Origin: Yersinia alsatica
Lineage (GTDB): Bacteria; Pseudomonadota; Gammaproteobacteria; Enterobacterales; Enterobacteriaceae
Assembly (NCBI RefSeq): GCF_902170305.1
Contig: NZ_CABHWW010000004.1
Location: 1 to 40,807 of the forward strand
Direction: 5' to 3'
DNA length: 40,807 nucleotides
Shown one piece after another: positions 17,745 to 26,547 of this stretch. The position numbers and the translations under genes were made by a program. Under the pieces are notes generated by a model. The model saw only the letters and a program-made list of their open reading frames with translations. It was not told where the DNA came from and did no database searches. The first letter of the stretch is position 1; the number at the start of each line of letters is the position of its first letter.

Positions 17745-18682
17745 CGAGGCGTAAACTCCTGTGTTCTTTCACGGCCACGCAGCAGAGCCGCAGGGTTTTC
17801 TTCTAAACGAGAAACAGCGGCACGCAATGTCGCTAATGTTCTGCGCAACTCATCAACCGCTGGCCCCAGTTCATTCATCCCTTGCATGCCATTATTGAGT
17901 GAGGTTTTGTTTTCATTGACTAATTTATTCAGGATTATGCTGGTATTTTGTAGCGATGCCATGGTCTTCGCTGCATCACTCATTAATTGTTTCCCCTGCC
18001 CATCCATTAACCCATTAGCATTGCGTAGCAGATGATTAGTCTGCGCCAGTGTCTCATTGGCTTGCTTACTGGCCTGCGCCAGTTGCTGCAACATGGTTCG
18101 AATATCCTGACGTTGATCAGCCACGGTTTGGGTAACTAACGCAAGGTTATCCAAGGTGGTGATCAGGCGCTGCTGGTTATCGGGAGCCAAGAGTTGGTTC
18201 AGGCGCACCAATACTTCATTGGCATTGGTCATAAAGTTCTCACCGTTCGCCAGCAACTGACTCATCGGTGATGGTGTGGCGATAATCACCGGCACTTCGC
18301 CATCTTTACTTTCCAGTAACGGGCTTGATTGGCTGCTACTACTGAATTGAATATTTGACGTCCCGGTAATTCCGGCGACGGTCAGTCGGGCTTGCGTGTC
18401 CTCGCGGATTGGCGTGGATGCCGACACACGAATACGCGCCCAGACCTTACTAGGATTATCCCGGTCCAAGCGCAATTGTGTAACTTCACCGACACGGATA
18501 CCGCTGTATTGCACGGTACTCCCTTGCGACAAGCCGCTAACCGGCTCATTGAAAACGATATCGTACAACCTAAACTGCCGGTCAGAACCAGCACTTGTTA
18601 GCCACAGGCAGAATAACAATGCGGCGCTGACCACAATGAGAGTGAACAAACCAATGACAACATGGTGAGCACGGGTTTCCAT
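17741..18682 (-). CDS. MCE-domain (MlaD-like) substrate-binding protein
   Basis: A 313-residue periplasmic protein anchored by one N-terminal transmembrane helix (HHVVIGLFTLIVVSAALLFCLWL). It has a single MCE/MlaD domain at about residues 38-115 (FNEPVSGLSQGSTVQYSGIRVGEVTQLRLD) and a long helical tail with coiled-coil character (about residues 140-300). MCE proteins form hexameric rings that pass lipid between the membranes. The tail is longer than in MlaD (183 residues), so this is a second MCE system, not mlaD itself. It starts directly after the ATPase stop. Confidence 0.9.
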   Translation of the reverse strand: METRAHHVVIGLFTLIVVSAALLFCLWLTSAGSDRQFRLYDIVFNEPVSGLSQGSTVQYSGIRVGEVTQLRLDRDNPSKVWARIRVSASTPIREDTQARLTVAGITGTSNIQFSSSSQSSPLLESKDGEVPVIIATPSPMSQLLANGENFMTNANEVLVRLNQLLAPDNQQRLITTLDNLALVTQTVADQRQDIRTMLQQLAQASKQANETLAQTNHLLRNANGLMDGQGKQLMSDAAKTMASLQNTSIILNKLVNENKTSLNNGMQGMNELGPAVDELRRTLATLRAAVSRLEENPAALLRGRERTQEFTPR

Positions 18683-19489
18683 TTACAACCTCTCTTCACT
18701 ATTAGTAGTCGTTGCCGCTTGATAAGCAGCCCGGCCACGTGGGCCATGAAAATAGGCTTGAATCCAGTCATCATCCGTCGCGGCGACCTTATCCAATCTA
18801 TCAACCACCAGCACTTTTTTCTGCGAAAGCACCGCCACACGATCACAAAGGGTATAGAGCGTATCCAGATCGTGTGTCACGAGAAATACCGTCAGATTCA
18901 GCGCATCACGCAAGGTGCGGATCAAACTGTCAAACGCTGCCGCCCCAATGGGATCAAGGCCCGCCGTCGGTTCATCAAGGAACAGAATATCCGGGTCTAA
19001 TGCCAGCGCGCGCGCCAGAGCAACACGTTTTACCATGCCGCCTGATAACGAAGCTGGATATTTACTGCCCGCCCCCGGCGGCAACCCCGACAGCGCCAGT
19101 TTAACCTGTGCCAGATGCTCGGCCTCTGCCCGTGGCAAACCCGCATTCTCGATTAACGGCAAAGCCACGTTCTCAGTCACGGTCAGGGAACTGAATAATG
19201 CGCCACGCTGGAACAACACGCCAAATCGCCGCTCTACCATTGAGCGAGCTTTACCCGTTAGCGTCATTAAGTCCTGACCAAAAACGTGGATCTGCCCATC
19301 CGTTGGGCGACGCAACCCGACGATACTGCGCAATAACACTGATTTGCCCGTGCCTGAACCGCCCACAACACCCAGAATCTCGCCGCGCTGAACATCAAGA
19401 TTCAGGTCTTGGTGCACACATTGTTTACCAAAGCAGTTAACCAGATTACGAATTTGAATAATTGGCTCTTGCGTCATGTGGCTTACCAT
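18683..19489 (-). CDS. MCE system ABC ATPase (MlaF-like)
   Basis: A 268-residue ATP-binding subunit. Walker A is GGSGTGKS (residues 43-50), the signature is LSGGMVKR, and Walker B with its catalytic Glu is ILFLDEPTAGLDP, followed by the H-loop VTHDLDTL. The LSGGMxKR form is typical of MlaF-type ATPases that drive MCE lipid transport. The ATG at 19489 overlaps the permease stop by 7 nt. An alternative ATG at 19477 removes four residues and the overlap. It works with the permease encoded just upstream. Confidence 0.92.
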   Translation of the reverse strand: MVSHMTQEPIIQIRNLVNCFGKQCVHQDLNLDVQRGEILGVVGGSGTGKSVLLRSIVGLRRPTDGQIHVFGQDLMTLTGKARSMVERRFGVLFQRGALFSSLTVTENVALPLIENAGLPRAEAEHLAQVKLALSGLPPGAGSKYPASLSGGMVKRVALARALALDPDILFLDEPTAGLDPIGAAAFDSLIRTLRDALNLTVFLVTHDLDTLYTLCDRVAVLSQKKVLVVDRLDKVAATDDDWIQAYFHGPRGRAAYQAATTTNSEERL

Positions 19490-20628
19490 CCCATTTCCAT
19501 GAAAAACAGCGCCGCAACGGCATCAAGCAGGATCACCACAAAGATAGAGTGCACCACACTGGTGGTGGTATGCACCCCCACCGATTCGGCACTGCCGGTC
19601 ACTTTAAACCCCTCCAGACAGCCAATGATGGCAATCAGGAAGGCAAAAATTGGTGCTTTGCTTATCCCCACCAGAAAATGCTGTAATCCGTTACTGTTTT
19701 GCATAATCGACAAAAACATCGTCGGCGAAATATTGAGTGTCAAAGCACACACCACCATCCCGCCGAAAATACCGCAAACCATGCCAATAAAGGTCAGCAT
19801 CGGTAATGAAATCAATAGCGCCAGTACCCGTGGCAAGACTAACAATTCAACCGGGTTTAAACCTAATGTTTGAATAGCATCAATTTCTTCGTTGGCTTTC
19901 ATCAGACCAATTTCGGCGGTGAAGGCACTGGCGGTACGCCCGGCCATCAAAATGGCTGTCAACAGGACGGCAAATTCGCGCAGAAAAGAGAATACGACCA
20001 GGTCAACGGTAAAAATACCCGCGCCAAAGGTGGTTAATACGGTAGCGCCGAGGAAAGCAATGACAGCCCCGACCAAGAAAGTCAGCAGCATAATGATGGG
20101 TACGGCATTCAGGCCAATTTGCTGAATATTAGCGATCAGCGAGGTCATGCGCCAGCGGGAGGGACGAAATACCGTGCCAAACAGAGCCTCAAGTGTCAGC
20201 CCAACAAAACCCAGTAACGATTTGAAATCTTGCCATAAATTGTCCATAGAACGGCCGGTATTCGCCAGTAACTCCAGCCAAAACGATGGCGGTTTTTCTG
20301 ATGACTCAGGTTCTACGTCAGGCAAAACATGGCTAACCGTTTCCAGTAAGACTCGGCGCTCTTGCGGCAGTTTAGGTGCCAGTTCACGCAGTTTACTGAT
20401 ACGTTCTTCACCAAGAAGCTGGGCTAATAAAGTTGCTCCGGCGGTATCCAAAGCCCCTAGCTGATTAAGATCAAAGACTACCGCGTGGGGCAAGTTGGCG
20501 CGCAATTGCGTGACTTCTGGCTCCAAAACGCGGTAATGCGCCAGCACCCAATCCCCTTTGACTGAGACCCGGACAGGCTGGACTGAGCTGTTGATATCGA
20601 GTTGTGCTGCGAACTGCCGCTCTGCCAT
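19483..20628 (-). CDS. MCE system permease with N-terminal STAS domain (MlaE/MlaB fusion)
   Basis: A 381-residue inner membrane protein. Residues 1 to about 125 form a STAS-like domain (VFDLNQLGALDTAGATLLAQLL), the fold used by the separate protein MlaB. Residues about 140-381 are an MlaE-type permease with five or six helices (IIMLLTFLVGAVIAFLGATVL, TAFTAEIGLMKANEEIDAIQTLG). The fusion replaces two Mla subunits with one polypeptide. It is the first gene of the leftward operon permease-ATPase-MCE-lipoprotein. A separate mlaFEDCB operon is expected elsewhere in the genome. Confidence 0.92.
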   Translation of the reverse strand: MAERQFAAQLDINSSVQPVRVSVKGDWVLAHYRVLEPEVTQLRANLPHAVVFDLNQLGALDTAGATLLAQLLGEERISKLRELAPKLPQERRVLLETVSHVLPDVEPESSEKPPSFWLELLANTGRSMDNLWQDFKSLLGFVGLTLEALFGTVFRPSRWRMTSLIANIQQIGLNAVPIIMLLTFLVGAVIAFLGATVLTTFGAGIFTVDLVVFSFLREFAVLLTAILMAGRTASAFTAEIGLMKANEEIDAIQTLGLNPVELLVLPRVLALLISLPMLTFIGMVCGIFGGMVVCALTLNISPTMFLSIMQNSNGLQHFLVGISKAPIFAFLIAIIGCLEGFKVTGSAESVGVHTTTSVVHSIFVVILLDAVAALFFMEMGW

Positions 20629-20782
20629 AGAGGAAGCCTTACTCTTTATTAAAATACGGTTTTGACATCATTTACATATCAAAAACCAAGTCACCACCTT
20701 AAATAGGTATATCACACACTTTACTAAGAGTAATGACTAAAGAGTAAGGACTTAACAGCAAAAACTGGCTGTTTACTGCGGG

Positions 20783-22315
20783 TTAAGGTTTCGAGAGCTC
20801 ATCAGCGACATTATGGCTCCCTGAATTCCCCCACTGTGCGGCCTTCTTCCCCGGCATTGCGCACCAAACGACAGTGGCAAGCAGGATTAATAAAACGCTG
20901 GCGGTGCCTAATACCAAACTGTGCGAAGTTGAAAAAGCGAGCTTAGCACTGGTTAGCAACGTATCGTCGCCACCAAGGCTATTAACCACCTGAATAGTTT
21001 CACTGATAGAGGCGCTCGCCTTTTCAGCTAAATCAGCGGGTAAATCCTCCGGTAACACAATAGAGGCGGTATAGGCTCGCGATAGCATCAAACCAAAGAT
21101 TGCGACCCCCAATCCCGCCCCCAGTTCATAAGCCATGCCCTCCACTGCCCCGGCGGCACCGGCTTTTTCCGGCGGCGCGGCACTCATGATGGCGGCGGTA
21201 GAAGCCAATAATGATGCTTCAATACTAAACCCCAGTAATATCATCCATCCCCACGCCAGATAAGCTTGGGTGGCAAAATCAGTCCAGGCCAAACCGAGAA
21301 AACTCAGTGAACTCAATGCAATTCCCGCACTGGCTACCGCCCGCAAGCCCAGTTTAGCCACCAACCACCCAGAGAGCGGCCCACTGACACCACTGGCAAT
21401 CATTAGCGGCAGCAAGAACAGGCCCGCCTCGAGCGGACTTTTACCTAAAACAAACTGCAATTCTTGGGTCAGGAGTAACTCAAAACCGACCAGAGTAATC
21501 ATTGCCGTCAGGGCCATGACCATTCCAACGGCGATCACCCGCTGACTTATCAAGCGAAAATCAATCATCGGGGCCGATGTGGATAACTGATGACGAACAA
21601 ATGCCAATAACATCACGCCGCCCACCAAGGCTGTCAGGGCAGTCACCACTGGATCTCCACTCCCTCGCAGCCCGGTTTTAGCAGAATAGACCAACATCAA
21701 GATGGCCGTAATCAGTACCAGCGCCGGGGCCAGTTTCCACGTCTGCTCAGTTCGTACTGGCTGATTGGGGATGACCAGCAGCGTCGCAATCACGACGGCA
21801 ATAATAATAGGAATATTAATCAGGAATACTGACCCCCAATAGAAGTATTCCATTAGCAATCCACCGACCAGCGGCCCCATCGCCGCCCCCATCGTGCCGA
21901 TGGCGACCCAAATCCCCAGGGCCATGGCGCGTTCACGTTCATCGGTAAAAATATGACGAACCGCAGACAGTGTTGCCGGCAGGATCATCGCCGCGCCAAT
22001 CGCCAAAAAGGCGCGTGCAGCAATCAATACCGCGACTGAAGGCGCTAATGCAGCAGCCAGTGACGCTAATCCAAACAATACCGAGCCTAACAAGGCCAGC
22101 CGTTTAAAACCAATTCGATCCCCCAGCGCCCCCATCGGCAGCAATAAACACGCCATGACCAATGAGTAAATATCGATGATCCACAACAGTTCACTCCCCG
22201 TGGCAGACAGGGCAATCCCCAGCCGAGGTGCCGCCACATGAAGTACAGTTGCATCAATAGAAACAGGGAGATACATCAGAATAATAACGTAGAAAATCAT
22301 CCACTTTTTAGACAT
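20783..22315 (-). CDS. smvA: MFS drug efflux transporter SmvA
   Basis: A 510-residue major facilitator of the 14-helix DHA2 type. It contains LPVSIDATVLHVAAPRLGIAL in helix 1, the motif A-like loop GALGDRIGFKRLALLG and motif C (GAAMGPLVGGLLMEY in helix 5). The sequence is close to SmvA, which in enterobacteria exports methyl viologen and cationic biocides such as quaternary ammonium compounds and chlorhexidine. It is divergent from the TetR gene at 22450, with a palindromic operator in the 134-bp gap, the same layout as smvA-smvR. Confidence 0.9.
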   Translation of the reverse strand: MSKKWMIFYVIILMYLPVSIDATVLHVAAPRLGIALSATGSELLWIIDIYSLVMACLLLPMGALGDRIGFKRLALLGSVLFGLASLAAALAPSVAVLIAARAFLAIGAAMILPATLSAVRHIFTDERERAMALGIWVAIGTMGAAMGPLVGGLLMEYFYWGSVFLINIPIIIAVVIATLLVIPNQPVRTEQTWKLAPALVLITAILMLVYSAKTGLRGSGDPVVTALTALVGGVMLLAFVRHQLSTSAPMIDFRLISQRVIAVGMVMALTAMITLVGFELLLTQELQFVLGKSPLEAGLFLLPLMIASGVSGPLSGWLVAKLGLRAVASAGIALSSLSFLGLAWTDFATQAYLAWGWMILLGFSIEASLLASTAAIMSAAPPEKAGAAGAVEGMAYELGAGLGVAIFGLMLSRAYTASIVLPEDLPADLAEKASASISETIQVVNSLGGDDTLLTSAKLAFSTSHSLVLGTASVLLILLATVVWCAMPGKKAAQWGNSGSHNVADELSKP

Positions 22316-22347
22316 ACAGACACGCTCGGATTAGGCATAAATTGATG

Positions 22348-22363
22348 TTGAACACCTGTTCAA
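22348..22363. promoter_or_regulatory. Palindromic operator between smvA and its TetR gene
   Basis: TTGAACACCTGTTCAA is a perfect 7+2+7 inverted repeat 33 bp upstream of the smvA start and 87 bp upstream of the TetR start. A partial copy of the left arm (GTTGAACT) follows at 22384-22391. Position and symmetry fit binding by the TetR dimer, repressing smvA. Confidence 0.7.
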
Positions 22364-22449
22364 TATTGCCATAATAGCGGAAAGTTGAACTAACGTCCAA
22401 TTCATAACATAATGACGAAAACACCAATGAGTCAGCTAAAGGAGCCGTT

Positions 22450-23046
22450 TTGGCCTATTTGAACCGCGAAGAGCGGCATAACACCATTTTGCAGGCGGCA
22501 ATGCAGGTGGCGATAACCGAAGGATTGACCGCCACCACTGTGCGGCGAGTCGCCAGTGAAGCAGGGGTTGCTGTCGGGCAAGTGCATCATCACTTTGCGT
22601 CAGTGTCACAACTGCGGGCTGATGCTTTTCTCCTGTTAGTGAAGCACTCATTGGCTGCTTTTGCACTGAATAGCCAAGAGGTGCCCGCTCATCAGCGGGT
22701 GCTACAGGTGCTCGGCTATCCGCAAGATGAAATCGGTCAACGGGAAACCCGTTTGTGGAATGAAGCTTCAATATTAGCTGAGCGGGATGAGCTGATTAAA
22801 AAAGCTTATGCTGCCTCAATGTCAGATTGGCATCAGGCCACCATGTCAGTGATTGATTCAGGAATAGCCAATAATGAGTTCCGCTCAGATATCATCGCCA
22901 GTGATATTGCATGGCGCTTAATTGGTCTGGTTTGTGGTCTGGATGGATTAACTCAGTTTACTGAACTGGGCTTTTCAGAAAGCGAAATTCTGCGCCACCT
23001 GACCGCGATGATGGAAACCGAGTTACTCGACCAGCCATCAAATTAA
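22450..23046 (+). CDS. smvR: TetR-family repressor of smvA (SmvR-like)
   Basis: A 198-residue TetR regulator. The N-terminal HTH (about residues 8-55: EERHNTILQAAMQVAITEGLTATTVRRVASEAGVAVGQVHHHF) is followed by a helical ligand domain. The start codon is TTG at 22450, with AAGGAG about 7 nt upstream. No ATG lies near the expected N-terminus. A TTG start should lower translation, as is common for repressors. The divergent arrangement with smvA makes it the likely SmvR, which derepresses smvA when lost or when a cationic biocide binds. The symbol is by homology and synteny. Confidence 0.87.
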   Translation: MAYLNREERHNTILQAAMQVAITEGLTATTVRRVASEAGVAVGQVHHHFASVSQLRADAFLLLVKHSLAAFALNSQEVPAHQRVLQVLGYPQDEIGQRETRLWNEASILAERDELIKKAYAASMSDWHQATMSVIDSGIANNEFRSDIIASDIAWRLIGLVCGLDGLTQFTELGFSESEILRHLTAMMETELLDQPSN

Positions 23047-23190
23047 CTGTATTTATAAAACCTGCCGCAGCCTGCATCTCACTCCGACGGTTTTTGCCGG
23101 AGATAAAAGCTATAATGGCAATTTGACCTCTCTTTATCCCCGCCAATTTATTGATGTTGTGCTTGGGATACTTTGCTTTGGGAACCGAGC

Positions 23191-24918
23191 ATGACTCAAC
23201 AATCTACTGCCGCCGATGTTATTTACTACAACGGCACGATTTACACCGCAGATGCCAATAACCAGGTATGCAGCGCCATCGCTATTGCCCAAGGCTATAT
23301 TCTCGCCACGGGTGGCGATGAACTTACCCAGCAATTTGCCTCCCCGAAGACTCGTCTGATTGATCTGGCTGGCAAATTTATGATGCCCGGCCTGATCGAC
23401 AGCCATATGCACCCATTTTGGGGCGGGAAGCAGCTGATCGGTTGTAACCTTAATTATGCCGCACTGAGTGTTGAGCAGACGCTGGATATTATTCAACAGC
23501 ATCTCGATAACGATCCTTTTAAAGGCGAAAATGACTGGCTGACGGTCCGGGCCTGGCAACGTCAGGCCATGACGCCAGTCGGGGCGGATATGAGCCGTAA
23601 CGCACTGGACTCACTGAATACTCGCCGCCCGGTGGCGCTATTCTCTAATGACTGCCACACGCTGGCCGCCAACAGCCGCGCGCTCGAGTTATTGGGCATT
23701 GACGAAAATACCCCAGTGCCGCCAGACGGCAAAATAGCCCGCGATGCACAGGGTAAACTCACTGGCATTTTAGAAGATGCCCCAGCGATGCGGGCTTTTG
23801 ACAGCATTCCCGCCGCAACTGCGGAAAAGAATGTGCAAATTGCCGCCCACGTACAGCAAGTGCTAAATGCTCAGGGGGTCACGACAGTGATGGATACCCG
23901 TGTATTTGCCGAACAATTGTTAGCATTCCGCCAGTTATATGAGCGCAATAAACTCACTTTGCGGGTGCTGGGCGCGAAAGAAGTGACGCCAGACAGTTTG
24001 CAGGGGCCAGAAGATGCCGCGCGCGTGGTGCAGGAAGTGGCGGAGTTTGCTCGCCAGTGGGGCAGCGACGAATGGACTCCAGCACCGGGGTTTGCCGTCA
24101 ACCACTTAAAACTGTTTATCGATGGAGTGTTACAGCCGCCGACCATGACCGCCGCCCTACTGGAGCCTTATCGTGCTAACCGTGGCACGCCAGATAAGCC
24201 AGACTGGCAAGATACTGACCATTATGGCGATCTCTACTTTAGCGCATCGGTAGTCAATGCCGTGATTCTGGAATGCGCACGAGCGGGTCTGCATCCCCAT
24301 ACTCACACCGTGGGTGATGGCGCCATCGAGATGGTGCTGGATGCGGTGGAGCAGATGCGCGCTGCAATGCCGGGCAAAGATATCCGGCCGGGATTGGCGC
24401 ACAACGAGCTGGTCGCCGCCCATCAATATGACCGTTTTGCCAAACTGGGGGCAACTGCGGTGCTCTCTTTCCAGTGGGGTGGCCTACCGGGCGTGCTGAT
24501 TGATGAAGAGCGCGAAATGCTAGGCGAAACTCGCTTCCAGCACATGGAGCCGGCGGCGCGCTTCCTGGATGCGGGGGCGCGAATTGCTTATGGCAGTGAC
24601 TGGCCGATTGACCGTCTGGATGAATGGTACAACCTGCAAGTGGGGATGACCCGCCGAGCATGGGATCTTGATGGCAATCCAGCCGGCCCTCGTCTGGATA
24701 ATGACCGCGACCTGACACTGATTGAGGCATTGCGCTCAGCCACCATTGATGCCGCATATATGATTGCTAAAGAGCACTATATCGGCTCTCTGGAAGCAGG
24801 TAAATTTGCCGACATCATCATTCTGAAGAATAACCTGTTTGAGCAACCGCCAGAGACGATTTATCAGACCCAAGTGGAATGCACCTTGATTGGCGGAAAC
24901 GTGGTTTATCAGGGTTGA
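23191..24918 (+). CDS. Amidohydrolase-family protein (YtcJ-like)
   Basis: A 575-residue cytoplasmic metal-dependent hydrolase of the amidohydrolase_3/YtcJ group. The N-terminal beta-sandwich (YYNGTIYTADANNQVCSAIAI) precedes the metal-binding HxH in LIDSHMHPFW. HTHTVGDGAIEMVLDAV supplies further ligands, and the catalytic aspartate is in YGSDWPIDRLDEW. The end (GSLEAGKFADIIILKNNLFE) closes the sandwich domain. The ATG at 23191 is chosen over an upstream TTG, as it starts the conserved region. The amino acid permease gene downstream suggests the substrate is an imported amide, N-acyl amino acid or related compound. No specific substrate can be named. Confidence 0.88.
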   Translation: MTQQSTAADVIYYNGTIYTADANNQVCSAIAIAQGYILATGGDELTQQFASPKTRLIDLAGKFMMPGLIDSHMHPFWGGKQLIGCNLNYAALSVEQTLDIIQQHLDNDPFKGENDWLTVRAWQRQAMTPVGADMSRNALDSLNTRRPVALFSNDCHTLAANSRALELLGIDENTPVPPDGKIARDAQGKLTGILEDAPAMRAFDSIPAATAEKNVQIAAHVQQVLNAQGVTTVMDTRVFAEQLLAFRQLYERNKLTLRVLGAKEVTPDSLQGPEDAARVVQEVAEFARQWGSDEWTPAPGFAVNHLKLFIDGVLQPPTMTAALLEPYRANRGTPDKPDWQDTDHYGDLYFSASVVNAVILECARAGLHPHTHTVGDGAIEMVLDAVEQMRAAMPGKDIRPGLAHNELVAAHQYDRFAKLGATAVLSFQWGGLPGVLIDEEREMLGETRFQHMEPAARFLDAGARIAYGSDWPIDRLDEWYNLQVGMTRRAWDLDGNPAGPRLDNDRDLTLIEALRSATIDAAYMIAKEHYIGSLEAGKFADIIILKNNLFEQPPETIYQTQVECTLIGGNVVYQG

Positions 24919-25123
24919 TAGCCGCCAGTTAATTATATTCTGGCTCACTGAGTTAAATCGGTGGGCCAGCAAAATCAGTGCAACCGTGCCACACAAATGC
25001 CACACAAGTAGGAAGTGATTGGCGTTACTCCAGACCTTGTGTCAAAATCCGCTCCTTTATGTTTTACAGCTGCATAAAAATGCAGCGCAACGGTGCTTGT
25101 TTACACCAGGAGATGATAGGGTA

Positions 25124-26464
25124 ATGCCACAAAATATTCAGCTACGCAGAGTGCTTAAAACCCCCGCGCTCGTCGCTTTCGGGCTTGCCTACATGGTGCC
25201 TTTAGGCGTTTTCACCACCTATGGACAGGTGACTGTATTAAGTCAGGGGCACTTACCTATTGCCTATCTGGTCACTGTTGCCACCATTCTGTTTACCGCC
25301 CTAAGTTACTGTCGGATGACCAGCGCCATGCCGCTATCAGGTTCCGCCTATTCTTATGTGCAACGCAGTTTTGGCGGGAAAACCGGTTTTCTGGTGGGTT
25401 GGGCACAAATTTTGGATTATCTGTTCCTGCCAATCCTTAATTATCTGGTGTTAGGCATTTTCTTGCATGAGGCGTTTCCGGCGATCCCTGCGCCGGTATT
25501 TATTATTGCCTCCATCGTCAGTGTCAGTCTGTTAAATATTCTTGGCGTACGCCTACTCACTTCGGTAAATTTCACCCTGATCGCCGCGCAGATGGTGTTT
25601 ATCGTCTTATTTATTGCGCTCTCTTTCAGTCAGGCAGATTTAAGCCCTGAGGCATTAATGAAGCCTTTACTGGTGGATGCTGGCGAGTTCTCTGGCTTGC
25701 TCTCCGGTGCCGCCGTGCTCTGTCTGGCCTTCCTTGGCTTTGATGCCATCGCCACGATGGCAGAAGAGGCACATGATGCTAAACGCACCTTGCCGCGCGC
25801 CATTTTATTTACCGTGATCAGTGCCGGGGCCATCTTTATTGCCGTCTCCTATGCTGCACATTTGGCGTATCCAGATTGGCAGTCATTAATTCCCCATCAG
25901 GATACCGCCAGCCTGATTATCTCCGAGCATGTCGGCGGTAAGTGGATGTATAACTTCTTTATGGCCACTTATCTGACCGGTGTTTATGCCTCGGCAATGA
26001 CTGCGCAAACCAGCGTGTCCCGCATCTTCTATGCCATGGGGCGTGAAGGGGTATTACCCCGCAAAGTATTCTTCCATCTGCACCGTAAATTCCACACGCC
26101 GTGGCGAGCAATTTTGTTCGTGGCCACTATCTCGTTGCTGGCCCTGTTCCTTGATCTGAACTTAGTGGTGTCGATGATCAGTTTTGGTGCGCTTGGCGCA
26201 TTCACCTTTGTTAATTTGAGTGTAATTAAACACTTTATTATCAATGAGAAACGTCGCGGTTCCGCCGCCATGTTCAAATATGGACTATTGCCGATGATGG
26301 GGTTTGTGATGTCGGTATGGTTGTGGGTTCATCTTGAACAGCGCGCGCTGGAGGTGGGCTTACTGTGGTTGTTGGCGGGCTTTATCTATCTACTTTGGTT
26401 GACCCGTGGCTGGCGAAAATCCCCACCATCGGTTAATCCAGATGACATTTCACACCTAATGTGA
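25124..26464 (+). CDS. APC-family amino acid/amine permease
   Basis: A 446-residue membrane transporter with 12 predicted helices of the amino acid-polyamine-organocation family. Early motifs are ALVAFGLAYMVPLGVFTTYG and MPLSGSAYSYVQRSFGGKTGFLVGW, the latter a strong APC signature. LAFLGFDAIATMAEEAHDAKRTLPRAI is the conserved helix 6 to loop region. The ATG at 25124 starts MPQNIQLRRVLKTPAL, and the frame runs open 35 codons further upstream without support. It is 205 bp after the amidohydrolase and codirectional, perhaps cotranscribed. The cargo may be the substrate or product of that enzyme. Confidence 0.88.
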   Translation: MPQNIQLRRVLKTPALVAFGLAYMVPLGVFTTYGQVTVLSQGHLPIAYLVTVATILFTALSYCRMTSAMPLSGSAYSYVQRSFGGKTGFLVGWAQILDYLFLPILNYLVLGIFLHEAFPAIPAPVFIIASIVSVSLLNILGVRLLTSVNFTLIAAQMVFIVLFIALSFSQADLSPEALMKPLLVDAGEFSGLLSGAAVLCLAFLGFDAIATMAEEAHDAKRTLPRAILFTVISAGAIFIAVSYAAHLAYPDWQSLIPHQDTASLIISEHVGGKWMYNFFMATYLTGVYASAMTAQTSVSRIFYAMGREGVLPRKVFFHLHRKFHTPWRAILFVATISLLALFLDLNLVVSMISFGALGAFTFVNLSVIKHFIINEKRRGSAAMFKYGLLPMMGFVMSVWLWVHLEQRALEVGLLWLLAGFIYLLWLTRGWRKSPPSVNPDDISHLM

Positions 26465-26479
26465 TGAATAATGTTGCAG

Positions 26480-26512
26480 TAAAAATGGCCACTCAGTGTG
26501 GCCATTTTTATG
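26480..26512. terminator. Terminator after the APC permease gene
   Basis: AAAAATGGCCAC and GTGGCCATTTTT arms around a 5-nt loop, with A- and T-runs on both sides. It lies between the convergent permease (plus) and mltB (minus) and can work in both directions. Confidence 0.9.
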
Positions 26513-26547
26513 TGATTCAAGCAACTCTGTGCAGTCGACCAAATACC

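Noticed and set aside
18392-20464. Several rightward open frames of 70-150 codons across the MCE operon
   Set aside because: They are antisense shadows of well-supported leftward genes with clear domain motifs and lack recognisable content.
17741-20628. The standard mla operon
   Set aside because: No MlaC-like gene, a STAS domain fused to the permease, and an MCE protein much longer than MlaD with a lipoprotein gene after it. It is a separate MCE system.
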